Of a stretch of 64,000 nt of DNA, positions 41,456 to 49,905 are shown one piece after another. The DNA is taken from positions 1,051,118 through 1,115,117 of the forward strand of contig NZ_GL877878.1 of assembly GCF_000194155.1 (NCBI RefSeq). Direction: 5' to 3'. Under the pieces are notes generated by a model. That model was not told the origin of the DNA and ran no database searches. It saw only the letters and a list, made by a program, of their open reading frames with translations. The stretch comes from Saccharopolyspora spinosa NRRL 18395. GTDB taxonomy: Bacteria > Actinomycetota > Actinomycetes > Mycobacteriales > Pseudonocardiaceae. How positions within the stretch are numbered: the stretch's first letter is position 1; each line of letters starts with the position of its first letter. The translations under genes were made by a program, and so were the position numbers.

Positions 41456-42372
41456 CCGTCTGCGCCGGACCAGGCCGCCAGGATCCGGCGGGATTCGAAG
41501 CGGCGCCGCCGACCGCTGATCGGATCGGTGAACTCCAGCGCCTTGGCGAGGAGCTGCAGGGGAGTGGTGAAGTCGTCGGCGGCGCGGTCGCGGACGGTGG
41601 GGTAGAGGTCGTCGCCGACGATCGGGATGCCGAGGCTGTTGAGGTGCACACGCAGCTGGTGGGTCCGGCCGGTGCGCGGCAGCAGCCGGTAGCGGCCGAG
41701 GCCGTCGCGGTGCTCGATCAGCTCGATGCGCGTTTCGCTGTTCGGCTCGCCGGGTTCCTCCCGGGCGGCCAGCACGCCGCGATGCTTGACGATCCGGCTG
41801 TGCACCGTGCGCGGCATCGCCAAGCCCGGGTCGAAGGGGGCGACGGCCTCATATTCCTTGTGCACCAAGCGGTCGTGGAACAGGGTCTGGTAGGCGCCGC
41901 GCAGTTCGGGCTTGAGCACGAACATGACCAGCCCGGCGGTCAGCCGGTCCAACCGGTGCGCCGGGCTGAGCCGAGGCAGGTCGAGGTCTCGCCGCAGCCG
42001 TACCAGCGCGGTCTCCACGACGTGCCCGCCGCGGGGTGTGGTGGCCAAGAAGTGCGGCTTGTCCACGACCAGCAGGTCGTCGTCGCGGTGCAGAACGTCC
42101 AGGCCGAACGGCACCGGTGCCTCGTCGGGCAGGTCACGGTGGAACCAGATGAACCCGCCGGGCGTGAACGGTGCGTCGGGCCCGAGCGGGCCGCTGACGC
42201 CGACGATCCGGCCTTCGCGGAGCATGGCGTCGATGCGTTCCGGGGCGAGCTTCGGTATCCGGTCGACAAGGTGGTCCCGGACAGTGGCCCAGTGGCCCTC
42301 GGCGGGCAGTCGCAACCGGACGGGGTCCAGGCCGTGCCGCTGGGGCAGCGGAGACTTGAGCTTGCGTCGCAT
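41434..42372 (-). CDS. RluA-family pseudouridine synthase
   Basis: A 312-residue pseudouridine synthase that isomerises uridine in rRNA or tRNA. The catalytic motif is HRLDRLTAGLVMF, with the nucleophilic aspartate in HRLDR. VLHRDDDLLVVDKPHFLATTPRGGH precedes it, and GRTHQLRVHLNSLGIPIVGDDLYP closes the fold. The N-terminal part (LVDRIPKLAPERIDAMLREGRI) looks like an S4-related domain. ATG 42372 (MRRKLKSPLPQ) is chosen. The exact RNA target is not deducible. Confidence 0.9.
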   Translation of the reverse strand: MRRKLKSPLPQRHGLDPVRLRLPAEGHWATVRDHLVDRIPKLAPERIDAMLREGRIVGVSGPLGPDAPFTPGGFIWFHRDLPDEAPVPFGLDVLHRDDDLLVVDKPHFLATTPRGGHVVETALVRLRRDLDLPRLSPAHRLDRLTAGLVMFVLKPELRGAYQTLFHDRLVHKEYEAVAPFDPGLAMPRTVHSRIVKHRGVLAAREEPGEPNSETRIELIEHRDGLGRYRLLPRTGRTHQLRVHLNSLGIPIVGDDLYPTVRDRAADDFTTPLQLLAKALEFTDPISGRRRRFESRRILAAWSGADGHSAPAG

Positions 42373-42666
42373 CGCCCCACCAGCGTAACCGGCGGTAAGA
42401 GCCGGAGTTTGTAGCCCTCGTGCGAGGCCTTGGCGATGGCCCACTCGAACATCTCGCGCCCGAGGTCGTCGGCGGTTCGCCCGGCGCGCAGGTACTTCCC
42501 GGATCCGGTGGAGCGCGCAGCCGGCACCCGCACGAAACCTCCACTGTGGACTCTGCTGCGAGATCCGCCGTTGACGACCCTAGCGTGGCACATGAACGCG
42601 ATGACCCGGAGCGCGAGCCGGCTGGCCTTTGGCATGATCGTCGGGGACTCCGGAGGAGGGAAGGGT

Positions 42667-43827
42667 ATGCCCGAAGTCGCGACCGATCGGCGGCCGGTGG
42701 CGGCCCGGCTGGCGGTGGCCACGCTGTTCCTGGTCAACGGCGCGAGCTTCGCCAGCGTCGTGCCCCGCTACCCGGAGCTCAAGGACGCCCTGTCGCTGTC
42801 CAACGCCGCGCTGGGCACCGCGATCGCCACGCTGGCCCTGGGTTCGCTGGTCGCGGGACTGCTGGCCGGGCCGATCCTGGCCCGGTGGCGCTCGGCGAGC
42901 GTCGCGGTCGGCTGTTCGGTGCTGCTGGCCGCCGATCTCGTGCTGATCGGGTTGGCGGCGCAGTGGTGGCAGCTCGCTGCGGCCCTGTTCTTCGCGGGCG
43001 CGCTGGACGCGGTCGTGGACGTGGCGATGAACGCGCACGGGCTTCGGGTGCAGCGGCGCTACGGGCGATCGATCGTGAACTCCTTCCACGGCATGTGGAG
43101 CTTCGGCGCGATCATCGGCGGCCTGGCGGGCTCGTTGGCGGCGGGAGCGGCCCTACCGCTGCCCGTGCACCTCGGCGGCGCCGCCGTCGTGCTGTCCGCC
43201 GTCGCGATCACCTCCACGCGGTTCCTACTGCCCGGACATGACGACGCCGAACGGGAAAGGAGACCGCGAGCCCGGCCGCGCTTCACGCTGCTGCTCGCCC
43301 TGCTGGCGCTGGGCCTGTTGTGCGCTGCGGCGGCGGTGGTCGAGGACACGGCGGCGTCGTGGGGCGCGGTGTACATGCGCGATTCGCTGGGCGCGGCCCC
43401 GGTGTTGGCGGGGCTGGTGTTCGTCGCGTTGCAGGCCGCGCAGACGGTCGGCAGGTTCTCCGGCGACCGGTTGGTGGACCGCTTTGGCAACCGGGCGGTG
43501 GCCCGCATCGGCGGGATCGCGGTGCTCGTGGGCGTCGGTGCGGCGCTCGTCTGGCCGTCCATCCCCATGACGCTGGTCGGATTCGCGGTGGCGGGCTGGG
43601 GGGTCGCCACGATCATCCCGGCCGGGTTCCACGCCGCGGACGAACTTCCCTGCCTGTCCTCGGGTGCCGGGATCGCGGTCGTCAGCTGGGTCTACCGGCT
43701 CGGGGTGCTGGCCGTGCCGCCCGTCGTCGGGCTGCTCGCCGATGCGGTCAGCCTGCGCGTGGGGCTGGTGATCGTTCCGGTCGCGGGCGGGCTGATCGTG
43801 CTGCTGGCCTCGCGCCTGCCCCGCTGA
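42667..43827 (+). CDS. MFS transporter (FucP/YbjJ-like)
   Basis: A 386-residue transporter with 12 helices in two halves. The N-terminal half has SFASVVPRYPELKDALSLSNAALGTAIATLALGSLVAG and the conserved GALDAVVDVAMNAHGLRVQRRYGRSIVNSFHGMWSFG, which marks the YbjJ/YfkF branch. The second half starts at about 205 after a charged loop. Members may export sugars or drugs; the substrate is unknown. ATG 42667 follows GGAGGGAAGGG. It is alone on its strand. Confidence 0.87.
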   Translation: MPEVATDRRPVAARLAVATLFLVNGASFASVVPRYPELKDALSLSNAALGTAIATLALGSLVAGLLAGPILARWRSASVAVGCSVLLAADLVLIGLAAQWWQLAAALFFAGALDAVVDVAMNAHGLRVQRRYGRSIVNSFHGMWSFGAIIGGLAGSLAAGAALPLPVHLGGAAVVLSAVAITSTRFLLPGHDDAERERRPRARPRFTLLLALLALGLLCAAAAVVEDTAASWGAVYMRDSLGAAPVLAGLVFVALQAAQTVGRFSGDRLVDRFGNRAVARIGGIAVLVGVGAALVWPSIPMTLVGFAVAGWGVATIIPAGFHAADELPCLSSGAGIAVVSWVYRLGVLAVPPVVGLLADAVSLRVGLVIVPVAGGLIVLLASRLPR

Positions 43828-43902
43828 CCCGTCAGGGCAGCTTTCCGCCGCAGGCGAGCGCTTGGACCGCGCCGCCGGTCCGGGGCATTTCTTCGCTGCC
43901 GG

Positions 43903-44070
43903 TCAGCCGAGCAGTTTGGCGAAGAACCAGCCGACCCGGCTGACCTTGCGGATCCGCGGGTTGTCGGCCACGCCGTGGATCTCCCACTGCTGCCCGCACT
44001 CGTCGCAACGCCACAAGCCGATCCGGCTGGTGTCGGGTTCGCAGGGGTGGCCGCGGCGACCTCGTCTCAT
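43903..44070 (-). CDS. Small cysteine-containing protein (zinc-ribbon-like)
   Basis: A 55-residue frame from ATG 44070: MRRGRRGHPCEPDTSRIGLW, then RCDECGQQWEIHG and a basic tail with VGWFFAKLLG. A CxxC pair and an upstream cysteine/histidine suggest a single zinc site. Short proteins of this type are common in actinomycetes. The gene stands convergent with the MFS gene to its left. The ribosome site is not clear, so expression is uncertain. Confidence 0.5.
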   Translation of the reverse strand: MRRGRRGHPCEPDTSRIGLWRCDECGQQWEIHGVADNPRIRKVSRVGWFFAKLLG

Positions 44071-44217
44071 GCACCGATAACACCACACACGGTGCCCGCA
44101 GTGGCCCGAATCGGTTCCGGAAGATCGGGTGAAACCGTGACTTTCGGCCTTACCGCGCGTGCACGCCAGCCCCGTACCCTCATCGGCGGTGTTGCACGTC
44201 GGGGAGAGGGGCACCAG

Positions 44218-44388
44218 GTGACGCTGCGGGAGTTGGTCGAGCAGATGGAACGGCGCTGGGAAGAGCTGATGACCCTGCGCGCGAGCCCGGACATGTACGG
44301 CAGCGAGAGCCTGGACGGCCAGCTCTCCGAGCTGGAGCTGTGGCTGCTGCGGATGCACCGCCTGACCGCGGGGATCTCCGCCGCATGA
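44218..44388 (+). CDS. Small helical protein
   Basis: A 56-residue frame with a GTG start and a GGGGAGAGGGG site just upstream. The product is one or two amphipathic helices (LRELVEQMERRWEELMTLRAS, then QLSELELWLLRMHRLTAGI). No family is recognised. The strong ribosome site and the helical composition support a real gene; it stands alone between a small minus-strand gene and an MFS gene. Confidence 0.55.
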   Translation: MTLRELVEQMERRWEELMTLRASPDMYGSESLDGQLSELELWLLRMHRLTAGISAA

Positions 44389-44451
44389 CAGGACTCCCGG
44401 AGGTGCGCGGGGTCCGGATCAGCTGAGTCCATTGACAGATCGGTTGTCGGG

Positions 44452-45921
44452 TCAGGTGGCCTGGTCGCGATTCTTGCCGAACTGGCAGGTGCAGGGGTCC
44501 TGGCAGGCGTGGTTGACACCCGGCAGCGGATAGGCGTCGACCTTCCGCGCGCGGTCGATCGTCAGCCACGCAAGTACGCCGCCGGCCGCGCACATGGCCG
44601 CCGAGATCAGCATGGCCCGGCCGAAGCCGGGGCCGAGCGGGGCACCCGCTCCGGTGTGCGACAACCCGGCGATCACCGGGAGCACCGCGACCGCGAGCAG
44701 CCCGGCCAGACGGGATATGGCGTTGTTCACGCCTGAGGCGACACCGGCGTTGTCCGGGCTGACCGAGGCGAGCACAGCCGAGGTCAGCGGCGCCACCGTG
44801 ATGGACAGGCCGACGCCGAAGACCAGGACACCCGGCAACACGCCGCTCAGGTACGTGCTGCCGGGCACCGCCAACGTCATCAGCGCCAGGCCGACGGCGC
44901 AGATGAGCGGGCCGATGGTCATCGGCACGCGCGGGCCGGTGCGCTGCGCGAGAGCACCCACGCGGCCGGACATCAGCAGCATGATGATCGTGATCGGCAA
45001 CGTCGCGATCCCGGCGGCCAGCGCGGGGTAGCCCATCGATTGCTGCAACTGCAGGGACAGCAGGAACAACGCACCGCTCAGAGCCGCGTAGACGGTGAAG
45101 GTCGTGAGGTTCGCTCCGGTGAACTGCGCGGAGCGGAACAACGAAAGCGGCAGCAGCGGATCCGGGTGGCGCAGCTCGATCAGCGGGAAGGCCACCAGTG
45201 CGACCACGCCGACTACGGCCGCTCCCGCGGAGACCGCGTCCAGCCCCTTCGTCGGGATCTCGATCAGGGCGTACACGGCGCCGGCCAGGCCGACGGTCAC
45301 AGCGATCGCGCCGAAGACGTCCAGGCGACCGGCCGCAGCCGGGTTTCGGCTCTCCGGCACGTGCCGCAGCGCGAGCAGCGCCGCTGCCGCGATGGGGACG
45401 TTGATGAAGAACACCCACCGCCAGGACGCCGCGTCCACCAGCCAGCCACCCGCGAACGGCCCGATCGCCGACGACATGCCGGTCAACCCGGCCCAGCGGC
45501 CGACCGCCTCGCCGCGGTCGTCGTGCCGGATGGCGGAGTTGATCAGCGCGAGGCTGCCGGGCACCAGCAACGCCCCGCCGACGCCTTGCAGCAGGCGCGC
45601 GACGATCAATGCCGTGCCGCCGGGCGCCAGGCCGCACCCCAGCGACGCCAGGGTGAACAGCACCAACCCGAGGACGTACACCCGTCGGCGGCCGTAGCGG
45701 TCGCCGAGCGCGCCGCCGAGCAGCAACAACGCGCTGAGCGTGAGCAGGTAGGCGTCCAGCACCCACTGCAGGACACTGAGGTCACCGCCGATGTCCCGGC
45801 CGATCGCCGGCAACGCGACGTTGACGACCGAACCGTCGAGGAACGCCACACCGGAACCGAGGATCGTGGCGACGAGGATCCAGCGTCCCGGCTGGGAGCG
45901 CAGGGCTACAGCGGTGGTCAC
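44452..45921 (-). CDS. MFS drug/proton antiporter, DHA2 type
   Basis: A 489-residue, 14-helix transporter of the EmrB/QacA group. LDGSVVNVALPAIGRDIG at the N-terminus and LGGALGDRYGRRRVYVLG after the second helix are the family signatures, and GGALLVPGSLALINSAIR is motif C-like. It probably exports toxic organic compounds. The C-terminal tail is unusual in holding three cysteines in a short span (CQDPCTCQFG), which may bind a metal. The gene stands 39 bp from the stop of the P450 gene transcribed in the same direction, so the two may share a transcript. Confidence 0.9.
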   Translation of the reverse strand: MTTAVALRSQPGRWILVATILGSGVAFLDGSVVNVALPAIGRDIGGDLSVLQWVLDAYLLTLSALLLLGGALGDRYGRRRVYVLGLVLFTLASLGCGLAPGGTALIVARLLQGVGGALLVPGSLALINSAIRHDDRGEAVGRWAGLTGMSSAIGPFAGGWLVDAASWRWVFFINVPIAAAALLALRHVPESRNPAAAGRLDVFGAIAVTVGLAGAVYALIEIPTKGLDAVSAGAAVVGVVALVAFPLIELRHPDPLLPLSLFRSAQFTGANLTTFTVYAALSGALFLLSLQLQQSMGYPALAAGIATLPITIIMLLMSGRVGALAQRTGPRVPMTIGPLICAVGLALMTLAVPGSTYLSGVLPGVLVFGVGLSITVAPLTSAVLASVSPDNAGVASGVNNAISRLAGLLAVAVLPVIAGLSHTGAGAPLGPGFGRAMLISAAMCAAGGVLAWLTIDRARKVDAYPLPGVNHACQDPCTCQFGKNRDQAT

Positions 45922-45960
45922 CGCACGACCATAATGCGCGTGCCCAGGCCCCGCCCTCGA

Positions 45961-47226
45961 TCACCTGCTACCCGGCGGGAACGCCACCGGCAGGTGCTTG
46001 ATCCCGTTGATGAAGTTCGATACCAGGCGTTCGACCGGCCCCGTCACCCGCAGATCGCGCATTCGCCACAGCGCCTCGCGGTAGAACGCCCGCAGCTGCA
46101 GCCGGGCGAAATGCGCACCCAGGCACACGTGCGGGCCGTTGCCGAAGGCTACGTGGTCGTTGGGCGTGCGCCGGACGTCGAAGCGGTGCGGGTCGGGGAA
46201 CTGCTGATCGTCGAAATGCGCCGAGCAGTGGAACACCACGACCTTGTCCCCGGCGGCGATGCGCTGACCGCCCAGCTCGGTGTCGGTGGTCGCGGTGCGG
46301 CGGAAGCTGAGCACCGGTGGATGGAAGCGCAGCGACTCCTCCACGGCGGAGTCCAGCAGCGCCGGATCGTCGAGCAGCAGCCGCAACTGGCCGGAATTCT
46401 CCGCGAAGGCGAGCATCCCGCCCGGCAGCGCGCTGCGCACGGTGTCGTTGCCGGCCACCGAGAGCAGGAAGAAGAACATCTCCAGCTCGGCGTCGGCCAG
46501 CCCGCGCCCGTCCAGCTCGGCGGTGGCCAGCGCGGTCATCACGTCATCGGCGGGGTTGCGGCGCTTGAACGCCGCGAGGTCCTGGGCGAAGGCGAACATG
46601 TCGGCCAGCATCGTCGGCGAGCGCGGGTTGACCGGCTTGCCGTCCGGGCCGCGGGTCACCTCGGAGTGCTCCGGGTCCTGGTAGCCGATCACCCGGTTGG
46701 TCCACTCCAGCAGCATCCGCCGGTCCGACTCCGGCACACCGAGGAGGTCGGCGAGGTTGCGCAGCGGGTAGTCGTCGGTGACCTCCACCGGCAGATCGCA
46801 CTCGCCGCGCTCGATCACCGCGTCGACCAGCTGGCGGGCCCGCTCGGCGACCTCGTGCCGGAACCGGTCGATCCGCCGCGGTGTGAACGCCCGGCTGACG
46901 AGGCGGCGCAACCGCCCGTGCTCCGGTGGGTCGAGGTTGAGCATCATGCTGCGGATGAACGGCAGGTCCGCCGGGTCGGGATCGCGGATCTGCGTGGCGC
47001 CCAGCCAGGACGAGTAGACCTCGGCGGACTTCAGCACGGCGACGACGTCGGTGTACCGGGTGACGGCCCAGAACCCGGGCCCGGCCGGCCAGTCGCCGAT
47101 CTCGTGCTCCGCCTGCCAGCTCACCGGCGCGTGCCGGCGCAGCCAGGCGAAGTCCTCGTGCGGCACGCCGTCGGCGTACCTGCGCGGATCGAACACGTCC
47201 GGGACGTGGGCGGGGGGCGCTGCCAT
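45961..47226 (-). CDS. Cytochrome P450 (CYP124/CYP125/CYP142-like group)
   Basis: A 421-residue P450. The I-helix reads AGNDTVR at 258-264, with Asn-Asp where most have E/D-T. The ExxR is EESLR at 296-300 and the heme loop FGNGPHVCLGAHFARLQ has the cysteine at 368. LNLDPPEHGRLRRLVSRAFTPR and PDPHRFDVRRTPNDHVAFG are typical of the mycobacterial CYP124/125/142 group that oxidises the ends of sterol or methyl-branched lipid side chains. Lipid or terpenoid oxidation is therefore plausible. It lies upstream of the DHA2 transporter and is divergent from an IclR gene. Confidence 0.88.
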   Translation of the reverse strand: MAAPPAHVPDVFDPRRYADGVPHEDFAWLRRHAPVSWQAEHEIGDWPAGPGFWAVTRYTDVVAVLKSAEVYSSWLGATQIRDPDPADLPFIRSMMLNLDPPEHGRLRRLVSRAFTPRRIDRFRHEVAERARQLVDAVIERGECDLPVEVTDDYPLRNLADLLGVPESDRRMLLEWTNRVIGYQDPEHSEVTRGPDGKPVNPRSPTMLADMFAFAQDLAAFKRRNPADDVMTALATAELDGRGLADAELEMFFFLLSVAGNDTVRSALPGGMLAFAENSGQLRLLLDDPALLDSAVEESLRFHPPVLSFRRTATTDTELGGQRIAAGDKVVVFHCSAHFDDQQFPDPHRFDVRRTPNDHVAFGNGPHVCLGAHFARLQLRAFYREALWRMRDLRVTGPVERLVSNFINGIKHLPVAFPPGSR

Positions 47227-47557
47227 GCTGACTCCTTCACCGTCTTCCAGTCCTGGAGCCTATGGCCGGATTCGTCTCGCGCGGCAGCGCAAGCGGTGGA
47301 ACTTCGGTGCCGCCAACGCCCGCCCATTCGTCCTAAGTGGATTATCCGAGCGCCGGAAGCGCCAGCCCGACCGCAGGAATTCGCGGGTCGGGTGCACCAA
47401 TAATCCGTTCGATATTCCGGACGACGTTCGCTGGATCGTATGGCTGGCCGGGTTGGGTGGTCAAGCGCTTGAGCTGGTGTTGGCCGATACCGGGTACGAT
47501 GTTCGAAATATCGGTCAAACAGCGGCCGGTTGAGACGTGACAGGGGGGAGCGAACGC
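47227..47557. promoter_or_regulatory. Divergent control region between P450 and IclR genes
   Basis: A 331-bp region without a gene. It contains TTCGATATTCCGG (from 47408) and, near the IclR start, GTTCGAAATATCGG (from 47502). Their CGATATT/AATATCG cores are inverted relative to each other. Sites of this kind, one close to each divergent gene, suit autoregulation by the IclR protein and control of the P450. Prediction only. Confidence 0.4.
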
Positions 47558-48334
47558 GTGGCACGAGCGGTACCTGCCGTGGAACGGGCCTTCGACGTCC
47601 TGGAGCTGTTCCTGGACGCCCACGAGCTGAGCGCGCCGGAGATCACCGCGCAGCTGGGCCTGCCGCGCACCACGGTGCACGAGCTGGTCGGCACGCTCAG
47701 CGAGCGCGGCTACCTGATGCCCGCGGGGCGCGGCAGCAACCGGTTCCGGCTGGGAATGCGCGGCTTTCAGCTGGGCGCGGCCTACGCTGAGCGGCTGGAC
47801 CTCGCCCGCGAGGGCCAGCTCGTCGCCGAGGACATCGCCGAGCGCTGCCAGGAAACGGTGCACGTCGGGGTGCGAGACGGGGCGGACGTGCTGTACGTGG
47901 CCAAGGTCGACAGCAGCCACCCGGTGCGGATGGTCTCGGCCGTGGGCCGGCGGCTGCCCGCGCATTGCACCGCGCTCGGCAAGGTGCTGCTGGCGGCGCT
48001 GCCGCACGCAGAGGTCGACGAGCTCTACGGCAACCGCCGGCTGGATGCGATGACCGAGCACAGCATCACCACCCGCAAGGCGCTGCGCCAAGAGCTCGAC
48101 GCCATCGCGAAGGACGGCGTGGCGCGCGAGTACTGCGAGTCCAACGAGTCGGTGGCCTGCGTCGCGGCGCCAGTGTGCGACGAGTCCGGCGAGGTAGTCG
48201 CCGCGATGAGCATCTCGGTGCCGATCCTGCGCTGGAACGACGAGACCGAAGCGGCGCTGCGCGAACTCGTCCGCGAAGGCGCGGCCGCCCTGTCCGAATG
48301 CCTGGGCCACACCGGCTCCCGAACTCTTCTCTAG
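47558..48334 (+). CDS. IclR family transcriptional regulator
   Basis: A 258-residue IclR regulator. The HTH is VERAFDVLELFLDAHELSAPEITAQLGLPRTTVHELVGTLSERGYL. The effector domain includes VHVGVRDGADVLYVAKVDSSHPVRMVSAVGRRLPAHCTALGKVLLA and EYCESNESVACVAAPVCDESGEVV. GTG 47558 is chosen because a GGGGGGA site is about 10 bases upstream; GTG 47537 would add seven residues. It is divergent from the P450/DHA2 genes and may respond to a P450 substrate. Its stop overlaps the convergent USP gene by 4 bases. Confidence 0.9.
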   Translation: MARAVPAVERAFDVLELFLDAHELSAPEITAQLGLPRTTVHELVGTLSERGYLMPAGRGSNRFRLGMRGFQLGAAYAERLDLAREGQLVAEDIAERCQETVHVGVRDGADVLYVAKVDSSHPVRMVSAVGRRLPAHCTALGKVLLAALPHAEVDELYGNRRLDAMTEHSITTRKALRQELDAIAKDGVAREYCESNESVACVAAPVCDESGEVVAAMSISVPILRWNDETEAALRELVREGAAALSECLGHTGSRTLL

Positions 48335-48765
48335 TGCCGGACGATCACCACCGGGCATTTCGCGTGTTGGGCGCAGCGCTGGCTCACCGAGCCGAGCAGC
48401 GCGCCGTAGAAGCTGCCGTGGCCGCGGCTGCCGACCACCAGCAGGTCGGCGCCCTCGGAGGCGTCCAGCAGCGTCTGCGCCGCGTGCCCGTGGGTGAGCT
48501 CGCGCTCCACCGGGACCGGCGGGCTCATCTCGTGCTCGATCTCGTCGACGGTGTCGTGGAGGCTCTTGCGCGCGGACTCCTCGAAGTCGTCCGGTGGCAT
48601 CGGGCCACCCTCCCAGCTGTAGAAGGCGGGGTACTCCCAGGAGGTGACCGCGTGCACCACGGCCCCGGAAAGCGCCGCTTGCTTCAGCGCCCACCGCAGG
48701 GCGCACATGGACGACTCCGAGCCGTCCACGCCGACGACGATCTTGCGCTGGGTTCCGCTGTTCAT
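48331..48765 (-). CDS. Universal stress protein (UspA domain)
   Basis: A 144-residue single UspA domain. It starts RKIVVGVDGSESSMCALRWAL and ends with the ATP-binding motif VVGSRGHGSFYGALLGSVSQ (G-2x-G-9x-G-S) and CPVVIVRH. It should bind ATP and be induced in stress or slow growth. ATG 48765 (MNSGTQRKI) is chosen. The 39 bp between it and the SDR gene on the same strand suggest co-transcription. Confidence 0.92.
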   Translation of the reverse strand: MNSGTQRKIVVGVDGSESSMCALRWALKQAALSGAVVHAVTSWEYPAFYSWEGGPMPPDDFEESARKSLHDTVDEIEHEMSPPVPVERELTHGHAAQTLLDASEGADLLVVGSRGHGSFYGALLGSVSQRCAQHAKCPVVIVRH

Positions 48766-48803
48766 GGCGCCAGCCTCCAGTTCGACGATCCGCTGTGGCG
48801 GGT

Positions 48804-49637
48804 TCAGCCGCGGGCCTGTTCGATGAGCTTGCCGGAGAGTTCTCGCAGCCGCGTCCTGCCCTGCTCGTCGTAGGCCTGCTCGAGCGCGCGGCACGCGCGG
48901 GTCACATGGAAGTACTCCCCGGTGACCTCGTCCAGTCCCGGATCCGCGACCAGCCGCATCGTCGCCTCGACGCCTTCGGCGATCGTGCCCAGCGGACTCA
49001 CGCCGGCCTCGCGGACCATCGCGGTGTTCATGTAGGTCGCTGGGTGCAGCGCGTTGACCGTCACGCCGTGGCCGCGAAGCTCTTCGGCCAGGTCGAAGGT
49101 GAACATGATCTGCGCGAGCTTGCTCTGCGCGTACGCCCGGGCACCGATGTAGTTCTCGGTCATCATCGGGTCGTCGAAGTCGATCGGGTGCTGACCGGCC
49201 GAGGCGACGTTGACCACCCGGGCCGGTGCCGAGGCGAGCAGTAGCGGCTGCAGCAGATGCGTCAGGTGGTAGCCGGCCAGGTAGTTCACCGCGAACCGCA
49301 GTTCGATGCCGTCCGGGCTCTCCTCGCGCCGGCCGCCCGGGGGCCCGGAACCGATGCCCGCGTTGTTCACCAGCACATCCAACCGGTCGCAGCGCAGCTG
49401 CACGTCGTTGGCCAGCCGTTCGACCTGGCGCAGCTCAGCGAGGTCGGCAAGCACCACGTCGAGGCGGTCGGAGCCGGTGGCCGCCGCGATCTCCGCGCGC
49501 GTTTCCTCGGCTAGCTCCGCGCTGCGCCCGTGTATCAGTACCCGGGACCCGCTCTTGGCGAGCTGGTGGGCAAGGGCCCGTCCGAGCCCGCTGGTCGCGC
49601 CCGTGACCAGGATGCAGCGCTGGCTGGGAGTGCGCAC
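48804..49637 (-). CDS. Short-chain dehydrogenase/reductase
   Basis: A 277-residue SDR. The nucleotide-binding motif is TGATSGLGRALA, followed by LIHGRS (NADP-type arginine), VLVNNAGIGSG, the active-site serine in NVASAG and Tyr-x-x-x-Lys in YAQSKLAQ. This fits the retinol-dehydrogenase/WWOX-like group. The substrate is unknown. The start is GTG 49637 (VRTPSQRC); ATG 49670 would add 11 residues. It lies upstream of the USP gene. Confidence 0.9.
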   Translation of the reverse strand: MRTPSQRCILVTGATSGLGRALAHQLAKSGSRVLIHGRSAELAEETRAEIAAATGSDRLDVVLADLAELRQVERLANDVQLRCDRLDVLVNNAGIGSGPPGGRREESPDGIELRFAVNYLAGYHLTHLLQPLLLASAPARVVNVASAGQHPIDFDDPMMTENYIGARAYAQSKLAQIMFTFDLAEELRGHGVTVNALHPATYMNTAMVREAGVSPLGTIAEGVEATMRLVADPGLDEVTGEYFHVTRACRALEQAYDEQGRTRLRELSGKLIEQARG

Positions 49638-49905
49638 GGTTGCTCCGAACTGTCGGGAGTTGATTACCACCAGTGTGCGGATGAGGTTCCGCTGTTGTCA
49701 TCAGCGCATGCGTGTCGTATCTGATAGCCCCCGACCTGAGTACCCCGAAAGCGGTGTGTCGCAGGAAGTCCACTGAGGACATCGAGACCGGCGGCACAGA
49801 TCGTGCAGTCCTTACCCGAGTGGGTGCTTGTAACTGTGGGTAACGCGCGATACACCTGGGGACGGTGTGGCGCCGCTACACCCGAACCTCGCCGAGGGAG
49901 CGACC

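Noticed and set aside
45040-47403. Plus-strand open frame of 787 codons
   Set aside because: Antisense to the DHA2 transporter and P450 genes, both with complete motifs; the translation is His/Gln/Arg-rich noise.
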